The notes under the pieces were generated by a model that saw nothing but the letters and a program-made list of their open reading frames with translations, had not been told where the DNA came from and ran no database searches. A stretch of 64,000 bases of DNA, from the NCBI GenBank assembly GCA_964557205.1, contig CAZKZI010000001.1:1-64000 (forward strand). Direction: 5' to 3'. The DNA comes from JAQVQN01 sp964557205. GTDB lineage: Bacteria > Verrucomicrobiota > Kiritimatiellia > RFP12 > UBA1067. Shown in pieces: positions 40,335-48,970 of the stretch (its first letter is position 1; the number at the start of each line of letters is the position of its first letter). The position numbers and the translations under genes were made by a program.

Positions 40335-42152
40335 ATGAATAAACAAGAGAGAATTTTTGCCGCCGTTTTGGGATTGGCCCTGGTGGCTTGGATGTTTTAC
40401 AGCAACAAGACTGCGGCACAACGGGCAAAAGAGCGCGCGTTGGCTTCGCCGCCCGCCGCAACCGTGCAGCCCGCCGCAACCGTGCGGCCTGCCGCAACGC
40501 AGCAGGTTGAACTGAATGCCGCTGCGTCCGAGCCGCAGCAGCAGGCGTTCGAAAATATCCTTCCGCCCGCTCCTGCCGTTGCTGAACAGGTCATGGAACT
40601 CACCAGCGGCGCAATGAAGCTGGCGGTTTCTTCGCACGGGGCAGTGCTTAAAGGTGCCACGCTCAGCGGCTACAACTCGCACCCGGGGCATGCCGGGCCT
40701 GATAATCCTTCGGTGACGCTTGATTTCAGCGAGTCGCCGGGGTTGCAATTAGCGGGGGTTGTCGGCTTGGCTCCCAATGCCGCCTACGAGGTCGAAAGCG
40801 TGGCGGACGGTAAAACCGTGACGTTGAAAAGCGTTACTGGTGACGGGCTGGTCATTACCCGCACTATTGAACTTCAGGAAGATTATTGCGTCAAGGTCAC
40901 TGACACCCTGCGCAACGCTGGTGACAAGGTGCTGACGCTGGTAACCAACAGTGTGTCGGTCGGGGTGATGTCGCGTGGAGGATCGAAGAACGACATACTC
41001 TCGGTTGACTCGCTGCCGGCCTTTGAAAAGGCTAAGACCCGCTATTGGGACAAGGACAAGGCGACCAAACAGTATTTGTCCGGCGCGGGCGGCGGTTTCG
41101 GCTGCGGTGGCAAGGCGTCTGCCCAGGGTATGCCGGAAAACATCACCTTGCCGGTAGCCGAACCGCAAAACTGGGTCGCGATTAAATCGCGATTTTTTGT
41201 AACGATTTTTTCTTCATCGGAGACCAACAGCGGTTTCGCGATACGGGTGTCGCGTGACACTTCCAAACCGTCATACACTTTAAGGAACGTTTCAGCCCGT
41301 GTGTTTTATCCTGGGCGGGTTTTGGGTCAGGGCGAAGCATTCAGCCGCGAATACTCGCTGTATGTAGGTCCGAAGAAACTGTCGCTTTTGCAGGCTATGG
41401 GCAACGGGATGGATGCCGTGATGCAGTTCGGCATGTTCACATGGTTCTGCAAGCTGCTGGTGCCGACCCTTAACTTTTTTTACCGGGTGATACCGAGCTA
41501 CGGCGTGGCGATAATTCTGCTGACTTTCCTGGTGCGCATCATATTCTGGCCCTTGACGCACCACAGCACCAAGAGCATGAAGAAGATGCAGGAGATACAG
41601 CCCAAGCTGAAAGAGTTGCAGGCCAAGCTCAAGGGCAACCCGCAGAAACTGCAGCAGGAGACGTGGGCGATATACCGTGAGAACAAGGTCAATCCGATGT
41701 CGAGCTGTCTGCCGATGCTGATCCAGATCCCGGTGTTCATTGCCTTGTTCACGGTGCTGCGCAGCGCGGTGGAGCTACGCTACGCGCCTTTCTTGTGGAT
41801 ATCCGACTTGAGCGAACCGGAAAACCTTTTCGCGGGGGTGTTGCCGATACCGCTGAACATTTTGCCGATCCTGATGTCTGGCACCATGGCGTTGCAGAGT
41901 TACCTGACGCCTTCGGCCGGTGACCCGCAGCAGCAGAAGATGATGATGGTGATGATGCCGCTGATGATGCTGTTCATGTTTTACAGTTTTCCGGCGGCTT
42001 TGTCACTGTACTGGACTGTCAGCCAGATCGTTTCCATAGTGCAGATGTGGATGATGCGGCGTAAGAGCGCGCAAAAGGCCGATGCGTCTGGCATAACGGT
42101 TGAAGCGCCGATGACACGGCAACAACGGCGGCATGGCGCTCAACAAGAATGA
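40335..42152 (+). CDS. yidC: Membrane protein insertase YidC
   Basis: A 605-residue inner-membrane insertase. N-terminal transmembrane helix (IFAAVLGLALVAWMFY), an Ala/Pro/Val-rich linker with ATVQPAATVRPAAT repeats, a periplasmic beta domain (about 90-345) and a C-terminal Oxa1/YidC core with the five helices: FFYRVIPSYGVAIILLTFLVRIIFWPLT, MQEIQPKLKELQ and CLPMLIQIPVFIALFTVLR. The ATG at 40335 follows the YidD stop by 19 bases; the open frame upstream overlaps yidD and is not used. It inserts respiratory and other membrane proteins. Confidence 0.95.
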   Translation: MNKQERIFAAVLGLALVAWMFYSNKTAAQRAKERALASPPAATVQPAATVRPAATQQVELNAAASEPQQQAFENILPPAPAVAEQVMELTSGAMKLAVSSHGAVLKGATLSGYNSHPGHAGPDNPSVTLDFSESPGLQLAGVVGLAPNAAYEVESVADGKTVTLKSVTGDGLVITRTIELQEDYCVKVTDTLRNAGDKVLTLVTNSVSVGVMSRGGSKNDILSVDSLPAFEKAKTRYWDKDKATKQYLSGAGGGFGCGGKASAQGMPENITLPVAEPQNWVAIKSRFFVTIFSSSETNSGFAIRVSRDTSKPSYTLRNVSARVFYPGRVLGQGEAFSREYSLYVGPKKLSLLQAMGNGMDAVMQFGMFTWFCKLLVPTLNFFYRVIPSYGVAIILLTFLVRIIFWPLTHHSTKSMKKMQEIQPKLKELQAKLKGNPQKLQQETWAIYRENKVNPMSSCLPMLIQIPVFIALFTVLRSAVELRYAPFLWISDLSEPENLFAGVLPIPLNILPILMSGTMALQSYLTPSAGDPQQQKMMMVMMPLMMLFMFYSFPAALSLYWTVSQIVSIVQMWMMRRKSAQKADASGITVEAPMTRQQRRHGAQQE

Positions 42153-42211
42153 CGAAAGAACCATTTGGGAGATGCCGATAGCAATGCCGCTACGCTACCA
42201 ACGCGAAACGC

Positions 42212-42241
42212 GCGGTTCTGGTCAATGCATTCCAGAACCGC
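42212..42241. terminator. Terminator-like stem between yidC and the lactonase gene
   Basis: GCGGTTCTGG (42212-42221) and CCAGAACCGC (42232-42241) form a perfect 10-bp stem with a 10-base loop. It lies between the convergent yidC and lactonase genes, 9 bases from the lactonase stop. No U-run follows on either side. Confidence 0.6.
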
Positions 42242-42250
42242 ACGCAATCG

Positions 42251-43321
42251 TTAAATTGCTGCGCCGAATTTGACGCAGACGGGTCTGTACATCGCGAGCG
42301 GGTCGTGCGCGGGGGTCAGGCGCCCCGTGACCGGGTCGTAGGCGTATGACATCAGCTCGTTTGAATTCTCATGCCCCAGCAGCACGAACTTGCCGCCCGG
42401 CATGAACTCGAAGTCACGCGGCGATTGGCCTGCCAGTTTCGAGATCGCCAGCAACGACATCCTGCCGGTCTCGGAGTCGATGTCATAGGCGGCGATGCTG
42501 TCGTGGCCGCGGTTGGAGCCGAAAAGGCGGTGTCCGTCCGGCGCGAACTTGAGTGCCGAGGCTTTGCTGTAATCTTTGAAGTCGGGCGGCAGCATGCTGA
42601 CGGTCTGGATGTGAACGAAAGCGTCGCCGGTATAAATGAAAGACGAGATGGTGTTGTTAAGCTCGTGCAGGAGATAGGCTGTCTTACGGTTGGAATGAAA
42701 AACTATGTGGCGCGGGCCTGCGCCGCCGGCGCTGGTGATCGTCAGTTCCGCTTTTTCCTTCAAGCCGGAGGCACGTCCCGGAAAGTCATAAACCTTGACC
42801 CGGTCGATACCGAGGTCAACTACGCACAGGTGTCGGCTGTCCGGCGACACTTCGGCGCAATGCGTGTGCGCCTTCTGCTGTCTTTTGGGGTCGGGCCCGC
42901 TGCCGGTGTGCTGGACGGTGACAGGCGGCGTGTCGGCAATGCTGCCATCGGGATTAATTTCAAAGACGCCTGCCACAGCGTTTGTGTATTCGGCGAAAAC
43001 CAGCGCCCGCTCTGCAGGATCGAGAGCCACATAGCAGGGCGGCGTGACTCCGACGGGCTTGTGGTTGATCGGTAGCAGTTTATCGTCTTTGATGGCGTAC
43101 GCGGCTACGGCTCCGTTCGTGGCGCTGGGGCCGTACTCGGCCAGACTTTGGGCAGCATAAAGAAAGGTGTTGCTCCGGTTGAGCGTCAGGTAGATGGCGT
43201 TTTGGATGCCGCTGACAACGCCGACGGGCTGGAACGTGCCTTTTTCGGCATCAGTCTCGACAATGTGGATACCCTCTTTTTTCTCGTCAGTATAACATCC
43301 CACATAGGTGATGTATTTCAT
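42251..43321 (-). CDS. Lactonase-type seven-bladed beta-propeller (6-phosphogluconolactonase-like)
   Basis: A 356-residue cytoplasmic protein of the YbhE/Pgl lactonase family (PF10282 type). It starts YITYVGCYTDEKKEGIHIVE and repeats blades such as NRSNTFLYAAQSLAEYG, CYVALDPAERALVFAEYT, HCAEVSPDSRHLCVVDLG and DFEFMPGGKFVLLGHENSN. Family members hydrolyse 6-phosphogluconolactone or other sugar lactones. It lies 109 bases after secY on the same strand, in the place usually taken by adk, infA or rpsM, so it may be transcribed from the ribosomal operon. No signal peptide. Confidence 0.85.
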   Translation of the reverse strand: MKYITYVGCYTDEKKEGIHIVETDAEKGTFQPVGVVSGIQNAIYLTLNRSNTFLYAAQSLAEYGPSATNGAVAAYAIKDDKLLPINHKPVGVTPPCYVALDPAERALVFAEYTNAVAGVFEINPDGSIADTPPVTVQHTGSGPDPKRQQKAHTHCAEVSPDSRHLCVVDLGIDRVKVYDFPGRASGLKEKAELTITSAGGAGPRHIVFHSNRKTAYLLHELNNTISSFIYTGDAFVHIQTVSMLPPDFKDYSKASALKFAPDGHRLFGSNRGHDSIAAYDIDSETGRMSLLAISKLAGQSPRDFEFMPGGKFVLLGHENSNELMSYAYDPVTGRLTPAHDPLAMYRPVCVKFGAAI

Positions 43322-43430
43322 AGCGGACTTTCTTTAGAGGGAAGTTTAATTGCCGTCAGCAGAAAAATATAATTGTCGCTGACCAGTTTGGTATGCTGGC
43401 CTTTAAAATTTTCTGGCAGTCGTCTGACGC

Positions 43431-44825
43431 TTAACGCCGTCCGCGAAGGCGGCCGTGTTTCAGGAAACCGTCGTAGTTGCGCATCAGCAGGTGCGACTCC
43501 ATCTGGCGCAAGGTGTCCAACGCCACACCAACAATAATCAGCAAGCTGGTGCCACCGAAGAATGACGCCATCTCCCAAGGCAACTGCATCATGCCTCGCA
43601 GCAATTGCGGCACAAGCGCGATGATCAAAAGCCCCGTGCCGCCGATAAGCGTCACACGCGTCATCAAGGCGTCCAGATATTCCGCCGTAGTCCTTCCCGG
43701 ACGGATGCCCGGCACATACGAACCTTCGCGCTTCAGGTTTTCCGATATCTGCATAGCGTTGAACTGTGTCGCCACCCAGAAGAAGGCGAAGAACATGATC
43801 AGGAGGGCATAGACCGTCAGATGGATCGGACTCGTCATATCCACCAGTTGCGTTCCCAGCCACTTCAACCAAGCCAGCCAAGTGTACTCGGGAGGGATAC
43901 GGCTAAGAATAATCGACGGGAACTGTATCAGCGGCCCCGCGAAGATGATCGGCATAACACCGGTGTAATTCACGCGCAACGGCATATAGGTCTGCTGCAT
44001 GCCGTATGACCTGCCACCACCCCCCGCCGCCGCGGTTCGACGCGTGGAATGAATCGGCACCTTGCGCATACCCTGGGTAAGCATGACCGTACCCATCGTG
44101 ATGGCAAAGCCGAAAAGCAAAAGAAGCAAAAGCTCAATCGGACTGTGGGTGGCATTGATGCCGCCCAAGCCGAAATACCGCGTCCAAGCCTCCACGATCG
44201 CAACCGGCAAGCGCGATGTGATGTTGATCATAATGATCAGCGAAGTGCCGTTGCCGATGCCGCGCTGCGTAATCTGGTCGGCCAGCCACATCACAAACAG
44301 CGAGGCCGTGGTCATACAGATCACAGTCACTATATTGAATCCCAATCCCGGTCGCGTGACGATCTGCACATTACCCAACCCGAAAGAGGCCGGGTTCTGC
44401 AAGGCCGTCGCAAGGGCGAACGACTGGAATACACAAATGCCGATAGTGAGATAGCGTGTATAATGGGCCAGTTTCATGCGCCCCGACTCCCCTTCCCGAG
44501 ACAAACGCTCAAGTTGGGGAATCACCGCCGTCAGCAACTGGATAATAATCGAGGCGCTGATGTACGGCCAGATACTCAGAAAGCCCACAGCGCATTGGTT
44601 GAGCGCACCACCGCTGAACACGTTGAACCAATCCATAAGCCCGCCGCCAGCGACCGACTGTTTGCGAATCTCGTCCAAAGCGTGCTGCAGGGTCTGCCAA
44701 TCCACGCCCGGCGTAGGGATCATGGAGATCAGTCGGCTGACAAAAACCAGACCGGCCGTCAATAGTATCCTTTTTCGTAATTCAGGTATCTTGAACGTGT
44801 TCGCGAAAGTGGCAAGCATTGGCAT
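43431..44825 (-). CDS. secY: Preprotein translocase subunit SecY
   Basis: The 464-residue channel-forming subunit of the Sec translocon, with ten transmembrane helices. It begins PELRKRILLTAGLVFVSRL and has a plug-region PGVDWQTL, GIGNGTSLIIMINI and the cytosolic loop KLAHYTRYLTIGI. The basic C-terminus ends RNYDGFLKHGRLRGRR. The first ATG lies 8 bases after GAGGA. It ends the spc part of the operon; the alpha-operon genes (rpsM, rpsK, rpoA, rplQ) do not follow. Confidence 0.96.
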   Translation of the reverse strand: MPMLATFANTFKIPELRKRILLTAGLVFVSRLISMIPTPGVDWQTLQHALDEIRKQSVAGGGLMDWFNVFSGGALNQCAVGFLSIWPYISASIIIQLLTAVIPQLERLSREGESGRMKLAHYTRYLTIGICVFQSFALATALQNPASFGLGNVQIVTRPGLGFNIVTVICMTTASLFVMWLADQITQRGIGNGTSLIIMINITSRLPVAIVEAWTRYFGLGGINATHSPIELLLLLLFGFAITMGTVMLTQGMRKVPIHSTRRTAAAGGGGRSYGMQQTYMPLRVNYTGVMPIIFAGPLIQFPSIILSRIPPEYTWLAWLKWLGTQLVDMTSPIHLTVYALLIMFFAFFWVATQFNAMQISENLKREGSYVPGIRPGRTTAEYLDALMTRVTLIGGTGLLIIALVPQLLRGMMQLPWEMASFFGGTSLLIIVGVALDTLRQMESHLLMRNYDGFLKHGRLRGRR

Positions 44826-44836
44826 GATTCAGTTCC

Positions 44837-45277
44837 TCAAACAATTTCAACACTGCCGCCCGCAGCTTCGATCTTGGCTTTGGCCGAAGCGCTGGCACCG
44901 TTGACCTTGACCGACAATTTTTTCGTCAATTCGCCGTCGCCGAGAACTTTCACGCCGTCGTACTTGCTCGAGAACAGGCCGTTAGCGCGCAAGAGGTCAA
45001 GAGTCACCTCTGTCCCGTCCGCAAAACGCTCAAGCTCTTTAACGTTGAGCGCGAAATACTCGACGCGGTTATAATTCGTGAAGCCGCGTTTAGGCAAGCG
45101 CCGGATCAGAGGCATCTGACCGCCCTCGAAACCGAGTTTGACCTTGTGTCCCTTGCGGGCCTGTTGCCCCTTATGGCCGCGCGTAGAGGTTTTACCCGTG
45201 CCGGAAGCCCGGCCGCGCCCCACGCGTTTAGGTGCTTTGCGCGCGCCCGGCGTATTTTTCAATGATGACAGATCCAT
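44837..45277 (-). CDS. rplO: 50S ribosomal protein L15
   Basis: A 146-residue large-subunit assembly protein with the glycine/arginine-rich N-terminus GRGRASGTGKTSTRGHKGQQAR and GGQMPLIRRLPKRGF. It ends with a typical alanine-rich fold (SASAKAKIEAAGGSVEIV). It directly follows rpsE; the L30 gene rpmD, which often lies between them, is missing because only 17 bases separate the two. Confidence 0.96.
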   Translation of the reverse strand: MDLSSLKNTPGARKAPKRVGRGRASGTGKTSTRGHKGQQARKGHKVKLGFEGGQMPLIRRLPKRGFTNYNRVEYFALNVKELERFADGTEVTLDLLRANGLFSSKYDGVKVLGDGELTKKLSVKVNGASASAKAKIEAAGGSVEIV

Positions 45278-45294
45278 GATTAACTCCTAGATTC

Positions 45295-45792
45295 TTAAGC
45301 GCGGGCGGCCGCGATCTCCTCAGCCGAACGCAGATTGTTCAGCGCGTCAACAGTAGCCTTGACCACGTTCAGGCGGTTTTTGCTGCCCAGCGATTTGCCG
45401 ATAGCGTCGCGGACCCCGGCGGCTTCAAGCACCGGACGCATCCCGCCCCCGACGATCAGCCCCGTGCCGTCAGGCGCCGGCTTCAATAGCACACGCCCGC
45501 CGTCACAAACCCCGGTCACCGCATGCGGTATGGTCTTGCCTGCCAGCTTGATGCGCATCATCTCCTTCTTGGCAGACTCGCCACCCTTGCGGATAGCGTC
45601 GCTGACCTCATTGGCCTTGCCGAAACCGAAACCGACCCGTCCATTGCGGTCACCTACAACCACCACCGCGCTGAAACTGAAACGGCGGCCGCCTTTAACG
45701 ACTTTGGCACACCTGTTCACGAACACAACGCGTTCGTCCAACTCTTTCTGACCATGCCCCTCACTGCGGGGAAATTTAGCTTCTGCGCTCAC
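45295..45792 (-). CDS. rpsE: 30S ribosomal protein S5
   Basis: A 165-residue small-subunit protein important for decoding accuracy. The double-stranded RNA-binding domain shows ELDERVVFVNRCAKVVKGGRRF, GDRNGRVGFGFGKANEV and the C-terminal GGGMRPVLEAAGVRD and LGSKNRLNVVKAT. Its ATG overlaps the rplR stop by four bases (ATGA), implying translational coupling. Confidence 0.96.
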   Translation of the reverse strand: MSAEAKFPRSEGHGQKELDERVVFVNRCAKVVKGGRRFSFSAVVVVGDRNGRVGFGFGKANEVSDAIRKGGESAKKEMMRIKLAGKTIPHAVTGVCDGGRVLLKPAPDGTGLIVGGGMRPVLEAAGVRDAIGKSLGSKNRLNVVKATVDALNNLRSAEEIAAARA

Positions 45793-46169
45793 TTTGCCTC
45801 CTCTGCCACCTCAGCGGCACGCTCGGATATTTTCAGCCCCGCCGCGGTCGCGGCGTCCACGATCTGCTTGACACGCCCGTGGAACTTGAACCCGCCGCGG
45901 TCCACGACCACCAGCGATATTCCTTTCCCCTTGGCCAAGTTAGCGGCCTGTTCCCCGACAAGTCTTGCGGTTTCCAGATTGCATGGCTTCGACTCTTTCA
46001 GCGTGGAAGTCGAAGCTAACGTGCACATGGCACTGTCATCGATAAACTGCACATAAATGTGCTTATTCGAGATATAAATTGCCATGCGCGGACGTTCAGC
46101 CGTCCCTTTGATGCGCTGACGCAGTCGCATATGACGGCGGGCACGTTGTGTTTTACGGTTAAAACTCAT
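45789..46169 (-). CDS. rplR: 50S ribosomal protein L18
   Basis: A 126-residue 5S rRNA-binding protein. The basic N-terminus RKTQRARRHMRLRQRIKGTAERPRM is followed by AIYISNKHIYVQFIDD and the conserved DRGGFKFHGRVKQIVDAATAAGL. It sits between rplF and rpsE as in most bacteria and overlaps rpsE by four bases. Confidence 0.95.
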   Translation of the reverse strand: MSFNRKTQRARRHMRLRQRIKGTAERPRMAIYISNKHIYVQFIDDSAMCTLASTSTLKESKPCNLETARLVGEQAANLAKGKGISLVVVDRGGFKFHGRVKQIVDAATAAGLKISERAAEVAEEAK

Positions 46170-46192
46170 TTATCATCAGCTCCGTTCAGGCG

Positions 46193-46732
46193 TTAAGCGA
46201 CAGTCTTGCCCTGCTTGCGGCGTATCTGTTCGCCAGCGTACTTGATCCCCTTGCCCTTGTATGGCTCGGCCGGGTAATAATTGCGGATGCGGGCGGCCGC
46301 TTCACCGACCAGCTCCTTGCTGATTCCCTCAACCGTCACGTTCAGGCCGGAAGCATCAACAGTGACTTTGACACCATCGGGTATCAGATACTCTTTAGGC
46401 GAAGCGAACCCCAGTGACAGACTCAGCTTCTGACCTTGCAGCACGGCCTTGAAACCGGTGCCGTCAATGTTCAGCGCTTTCTTGTAGCCATTGGTCACGC
46501 CCTCGATCATATTCTTGACCAAAGTGCGGCTCAACCCGTGGCAGCTCTTTTGCATGCGCGAGTCATCCGCACGAGTGACCAGCACTTGACCGTCTTCTAC
46601 CTTGACGGTTATCCCTTTCTGGAAGGTCCGGCTCATCTCGCCAAGCTTGCCATTGACAGTCACAGCGTTATCCTGTGCCGTGACCGTGACTCCGGCAGGG
46701 ATCGCGACCGGTTGTTTACCAATTCTCGACAT
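46193..46732 (-). CDS. rplF: 50S ribosomal protein L6
   Basis: A 179-residue protein of two related domains near the factor-binding site of the 50S subunit. It begins MSRIGKQPVAIPAGVTV and has ALNIDGTGFKAVLQG and the closing motif EPYKGKGIKYAGEQIRRKQGK, both family hallmarks. It lies 23 bases before rplR and 13 bases after rpsH in transcription order. Confidence 0.96.
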   Translation of the reverse strand: MSRIGKQPVAIPAGVTVTAQDNAVTVNGKLGEMSRTFQKGITVKVEDGQVLVTRADDSRMQKSCHGLSRTLVKNMIEGVTNGYKKALNIDGTGFKAVLQGQKLSLSLGFASPKEYLIPDGVKVTVDASGLNVTVEGISKELVGEAAARIRNYYPAEPYKGKGIKYAGEQIRRKQGKTVA

Positions 46733-46745
46733 TGTTGCAGCCCTC

Positions 46746-47138
46746 TTACCAGATTGTGCAGATCAACTCACCGCCAAGCTTAAGCTTGCGGGCTTCGTTA
46801 CCGCTCAAGATACCGCTAGACGTGCTCACAATCGCGACACCCAGGCCGCCCAGCACTTTAGGTATATCTTGAGCCTTACAGAATTTACGTAGCCCGGGCC
46901 TGCTTTCGCGGCGTAAACCGCGTATGGCTGGCTCGGCATCTTCGTTATACTTCAAATCGATGCTCAGAATACTCGGCACCGTCTTGGTCATTGTGAAGTC
47001 CGTGATATAGCCCTCTTCCTTCAAGACACGGGCAATCTCGCCTTTTATGCGTGAACCCGGAAGCTCGATAGCAGGATGCTCGGCCTTCAGTCCGTTGCGT
47101 ATGCGCAACAGCATGTCAGAAATAGGATCCGACGTCAT
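46746..47138 (-). CDS. rpsH: 30S ribosomal protein S8
   Basis: A 130-residue protein that binds the central domain of 16S rRNA and in many bacteria represses the spc genes. It begins TSDPISDMLLRIRNGLKA, the family start, and ends with the conserved STSSGILSGNEARKLKLGGELICTIW. No S8-binding RNA motif was identified around rplE. Confidence 0.96.
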   Translation of the reverse strand: MTSDPISDMLLRIRNGLKAEHPAIELPGSRIKGEIARVLKEEGYITDFTMTKTVPSILSIDLKYNEDAEPAIRGLRRESRPGLRKFCKAQDIPKVLGGLGVAIVSTSSGILSGNEARKLKLGGELICTIW

Positions 47139-47148
47139 TATAATCTCC

Positions 47149-47334
47149 TCACCAGCTTGCCTTAGTCACACCCGGGATCATTCCCGAAACCGCCAGCTCG
47201 CGGAAGCAGATACGACAGAGCTGGAACTTACGAAGATAAGCACGCGGGCGTCCGCAACGGGAACACCTGTAGTACTTGCGCGAAGAAAACTTCGGCGGAC
47301 GTTTGGCTTTTTCTATCAGACAGGTCTTAGCCAT
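47149..47334 (-). CDS. rpsN: 30S ribosomal protein S14, zinc-binding type
   Basis: A 61-residue short, zinc-binding form of S14. Four cysteines in two CxxC pairs (CSRC and CRIC) surround GRPRAYLRKFQL; the end reads FRELAVSGMIPGVTKASW, as in the family. The zinc form (often called type Z) contrasts with the roughly 100-residue zinc-free form. It lies between rplE and rpsH. Confidence 0.96.
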   Translation of the reverse strand: MAKTCLIEKAKRPPKFSSRKYYRCSRCGRPRAYLRKFQLCRICFRELAVSGMIPGVTKASW

Positions 47335-47349
47335 ATTGAAAAACTCTCC

Positions 47350-47889
47350 TTATTTGCCGGCGAACGGCATTCCCAGTATAGCGAGCAGTTCGCGCGCACT
47401 CTTGTCGTCTTGAGCTGTCGTCACAAAAGTGATGTCCATACCGACATCATTGCCGTGCATGCCGGAGTCCTCCAGCTCGGGAAAAATGGTGTGCTCTTTC
47501 ACACCCAGCGTGTAGTTGCCGCGCCCGTCAAAACCGCGTACCGACACTCCGCGGAAGTCGCGGATACGCGGCAAGGCACTGTTTACCAGACGATCGAAGA
47601 ACTCGAACATCCGTGTCCCGCGCAAAGTGACTTTCGCGGCGATAATCATGCCTTCGCGAAGCTTGAAATTAGAAATGCTCTTGCGAGCCTTGCACAACAT
47701 CGGCTTCTGGCCGGACAACTTGGCAAAGTCATCCAAAATCGCCTTCTGCACATCCTTCTCGACAATGCCGAAAGCCATGTTGATCACCACCTTTTCCAGT
47801 CGCGGCACCAACATCTTGTTTTTGACACCGAGCTTCTCCTGAAGCTGCGGCGCCAGTTCCTTAACATATTTATCTCTGAGTCTGGCCAT
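47350..47889 (-). CDS. rplE: 50S ribosomal protein L5
   Basis: A 179-residue 5S rRNA-binding protein contacting the P-site tRNA region. Visible motifs are KMLVPRLEKVVINMAFG, LSGQKPMLCKARKSISNFKLREG, RGVSVRGFDGRGNYTLGVKEHTIFPE and the C-terminal FVTTAQDDKSARELLAILGMPF. It lies 11 bases after rplX in transcription order. Confidence 0.96.
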   Translation of the reverse strand: MARLRDKYVKELAPQLQEKLGVKNKMLVPRLEKVVINMAFGIVEKDVQKAILDDFAKLSGQKPMLCKARKSISNFKLREGMIIAAKVTLRGTRMFEFFDRLVNSALPRIRDFRGVSVRGFDGRGNYTLGVKEHTIFPELEDSGMHGNDVGMDITFVTTAQDDKSARELLAILGMPFAGK

Positions 47890-47900
47890 TTCCGTCTCCC

Positions 47901-48218
47901 TTAGTCAAGGATCTTGCCCGAAGCCTTGGATTTACGCACCATCCTGTCGCCGTCTTTAACCCTGCTGATACGCACACCCTTTTTCGCATCAGGGTCGTAC
48001 GGCATCAGATTCGAAAGGTTGATCGGTGCTTCCCGCTCCACGAACCCGCCGTTAGGCGCGGTCTCGGAGCGGCGGATAGACTTCTTAACCATATTCAGAC
48101 CCTGCACAACCGCCACCCCTTTATTCGGGATAACGCGAAGCACCTTGCCGGTCTGTCCGGCGGCATCGCCGGTCATGACGATGACAGTGTCATCTTTTTT
48201 TATTCTCGCAATACTCAT
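47901..48218 (-). CDS. rplX: 50S ribosomal protein L24
   Basis: A 105-residue assembly-initiating 50S protein with a KOW motif (KKDDTVIVMTGDAAGQTGKVLRVIPNK) near the start and NMVKKSIRRSE and VGVRISRVKD-like strands after it. The ATG at 48218 follows AGGAAAGAGC and gives the normal length; 28 more upstream codons are open but belong to the unusually long 120-base gap after rplN. Confidence 0.94.
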   Translation of the reverse strand: MSIARIKKDDTVIVMTGDAAGQTGKVLRVIPNKGVAVVQGLNMVKKSIRRSETAPNGGFVEREAPINLSNLMPYDPDAKKGVRISRVKDGDRMVRKSKASGKILD

Positions 48219-48252
48219 GCTCTTTCCTAACCCGTAACCGTTTTGAAACCCC

Positions 48253-48299
48253 GCGACCGGTCCGACCGGTCTCGCAGCCTCATCAGCGTCACGGACGCT
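48253..48299 (-). promoter_or_regulatory. Two hairpins in the rplN-rplX gap
   Basis: Within an otherwise tight operon, 120 bases separate rplN and rplX. They hold a stem around ACCGGT...ACCGGT (48253-48275) and a perfect 6-bp stem AGCGTC-ACG-GACGCT (48285-48299). They could be RNA processing or regulatory structures, or a small inserted repeat. No U-run suggests a terminator. Confidence 0.4.
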
Positions 48300-48338
48300 C
48301 ACTGGTGATGAAAACCTTGTTTGGTCTTGTAAGCCGCA

Positions 48339-48704
48339 TCACACGACTTCCGGCGCCAGTGAAATAATCTTCATGTAGTTCTTGTCGCGCAACTCTCGGG
48401 CCACAGGACCGAAAATGCGCGATCCTACCGGATTCATCTTGTTGTCGACTATCACACAGGCATTTTGGTCGAAGCGCACAACCGAGCCGTCACTACGGGT
48501 GATCTGCTGGCCGGTACGCACAATCACAGCCGTGCAGACCTGCCCCTTCTTGATGGCGCCGGCAGGAGCCGCCTCCTTAATGGCCACACGGATAATATCG
48601 CCAAGATGCGCATACCGCTTGCGCTGCCCTAGTATGCGGAAACACATGGCTCTTTTAGCGCCGGTGTTGTCCGCCACCACCATTTCAGTCTGTTCCTGAA
48701 TCAT
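48339..48704 (-). CDS. rplN: 50S ribosomal protein L14
   Basis: A 121-residue protein at the subunit interface, starting MIQEQTEMVVADNTGAKRAMCFRIL, the strict family opening. It continues with IRVAIKEAAPAGAIKKGQV and RSDGSVVRFDQNACVIVDNK and ends FGPVARELRDKNYMKIISLAPEVV. One base separates its start from the rpsQ stop, so coupling is probable. Confidence 0.97.
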   Translation of the reverse strand: MIQEQTEMVVADNTGAKRAMCFRILGQRKRYAHLGDIIRVAIKEAAPAGAIKKGQVCTAVIVRTGQQITRSDGSVVRFDQNACVIVDNKMNPVGSRIFGPVARELRDKNYMKIISLAPEVV

Positions 48705-48705
48705 T

Positions 48706-48969
48706 TTACTTGACCTCCGGTTTGACGATGCGCCAACGTTTGGTCGCGCTCAACGGACGGGTCTCCATGATGGTGACTTTGTCACCCACCTGGGCCGTGT
48801 TGTCCTCATCGTGCGTATGGTATTTCTTGAAGCTGCGCACAACTTTACCGTACAAAGGATGGCGCTTACGCCGTTCACCTTGCACTATAACTGATTTGAT
48901 GCCGCTCTTGCTGACCACAATGCCCTCTCGGACTTTGCGCGCGCCGCGCTCTTGAATTGACTCGGCCAT
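48706..48969 (-). CDS. rpsQ: 30S ribosomal protein S17
   Basis: An 87-residue OB-fold protein of the 30S subunit. Conserved segments are RKVREGIVVSKSGIKSVIVQGERRKRHPLYGKVVRSFKKYHTHDE and GDKVTIMETRPLSATKRWRIV. It starts one base after the rpmC stop, consistent with translational coupling. Confidence 0.96.
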   Translation of the reverse strand: MAESIQERGARKVREGIVVSKSGIKSVIVQGERRKRHPLYGKVVRSFKKYHTHDEDNTAQVGDKVTIMETRPLSATKRWRIVKPEVK

Positions 48970-48970
48970 G

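Noticed and set aside
42153..42211. tRNA-like sequence after yidC
   Set aside because: No cloverleaf with an anticodon arm and T loop could be drawn on either strand; only the terminator-like stem is real.
42371..43075. A 234-codon plus-strand open frame opposite the lactonase gene
   Set aside because: It is antisense to a well-supported propeller protein and shows only shadow composition.
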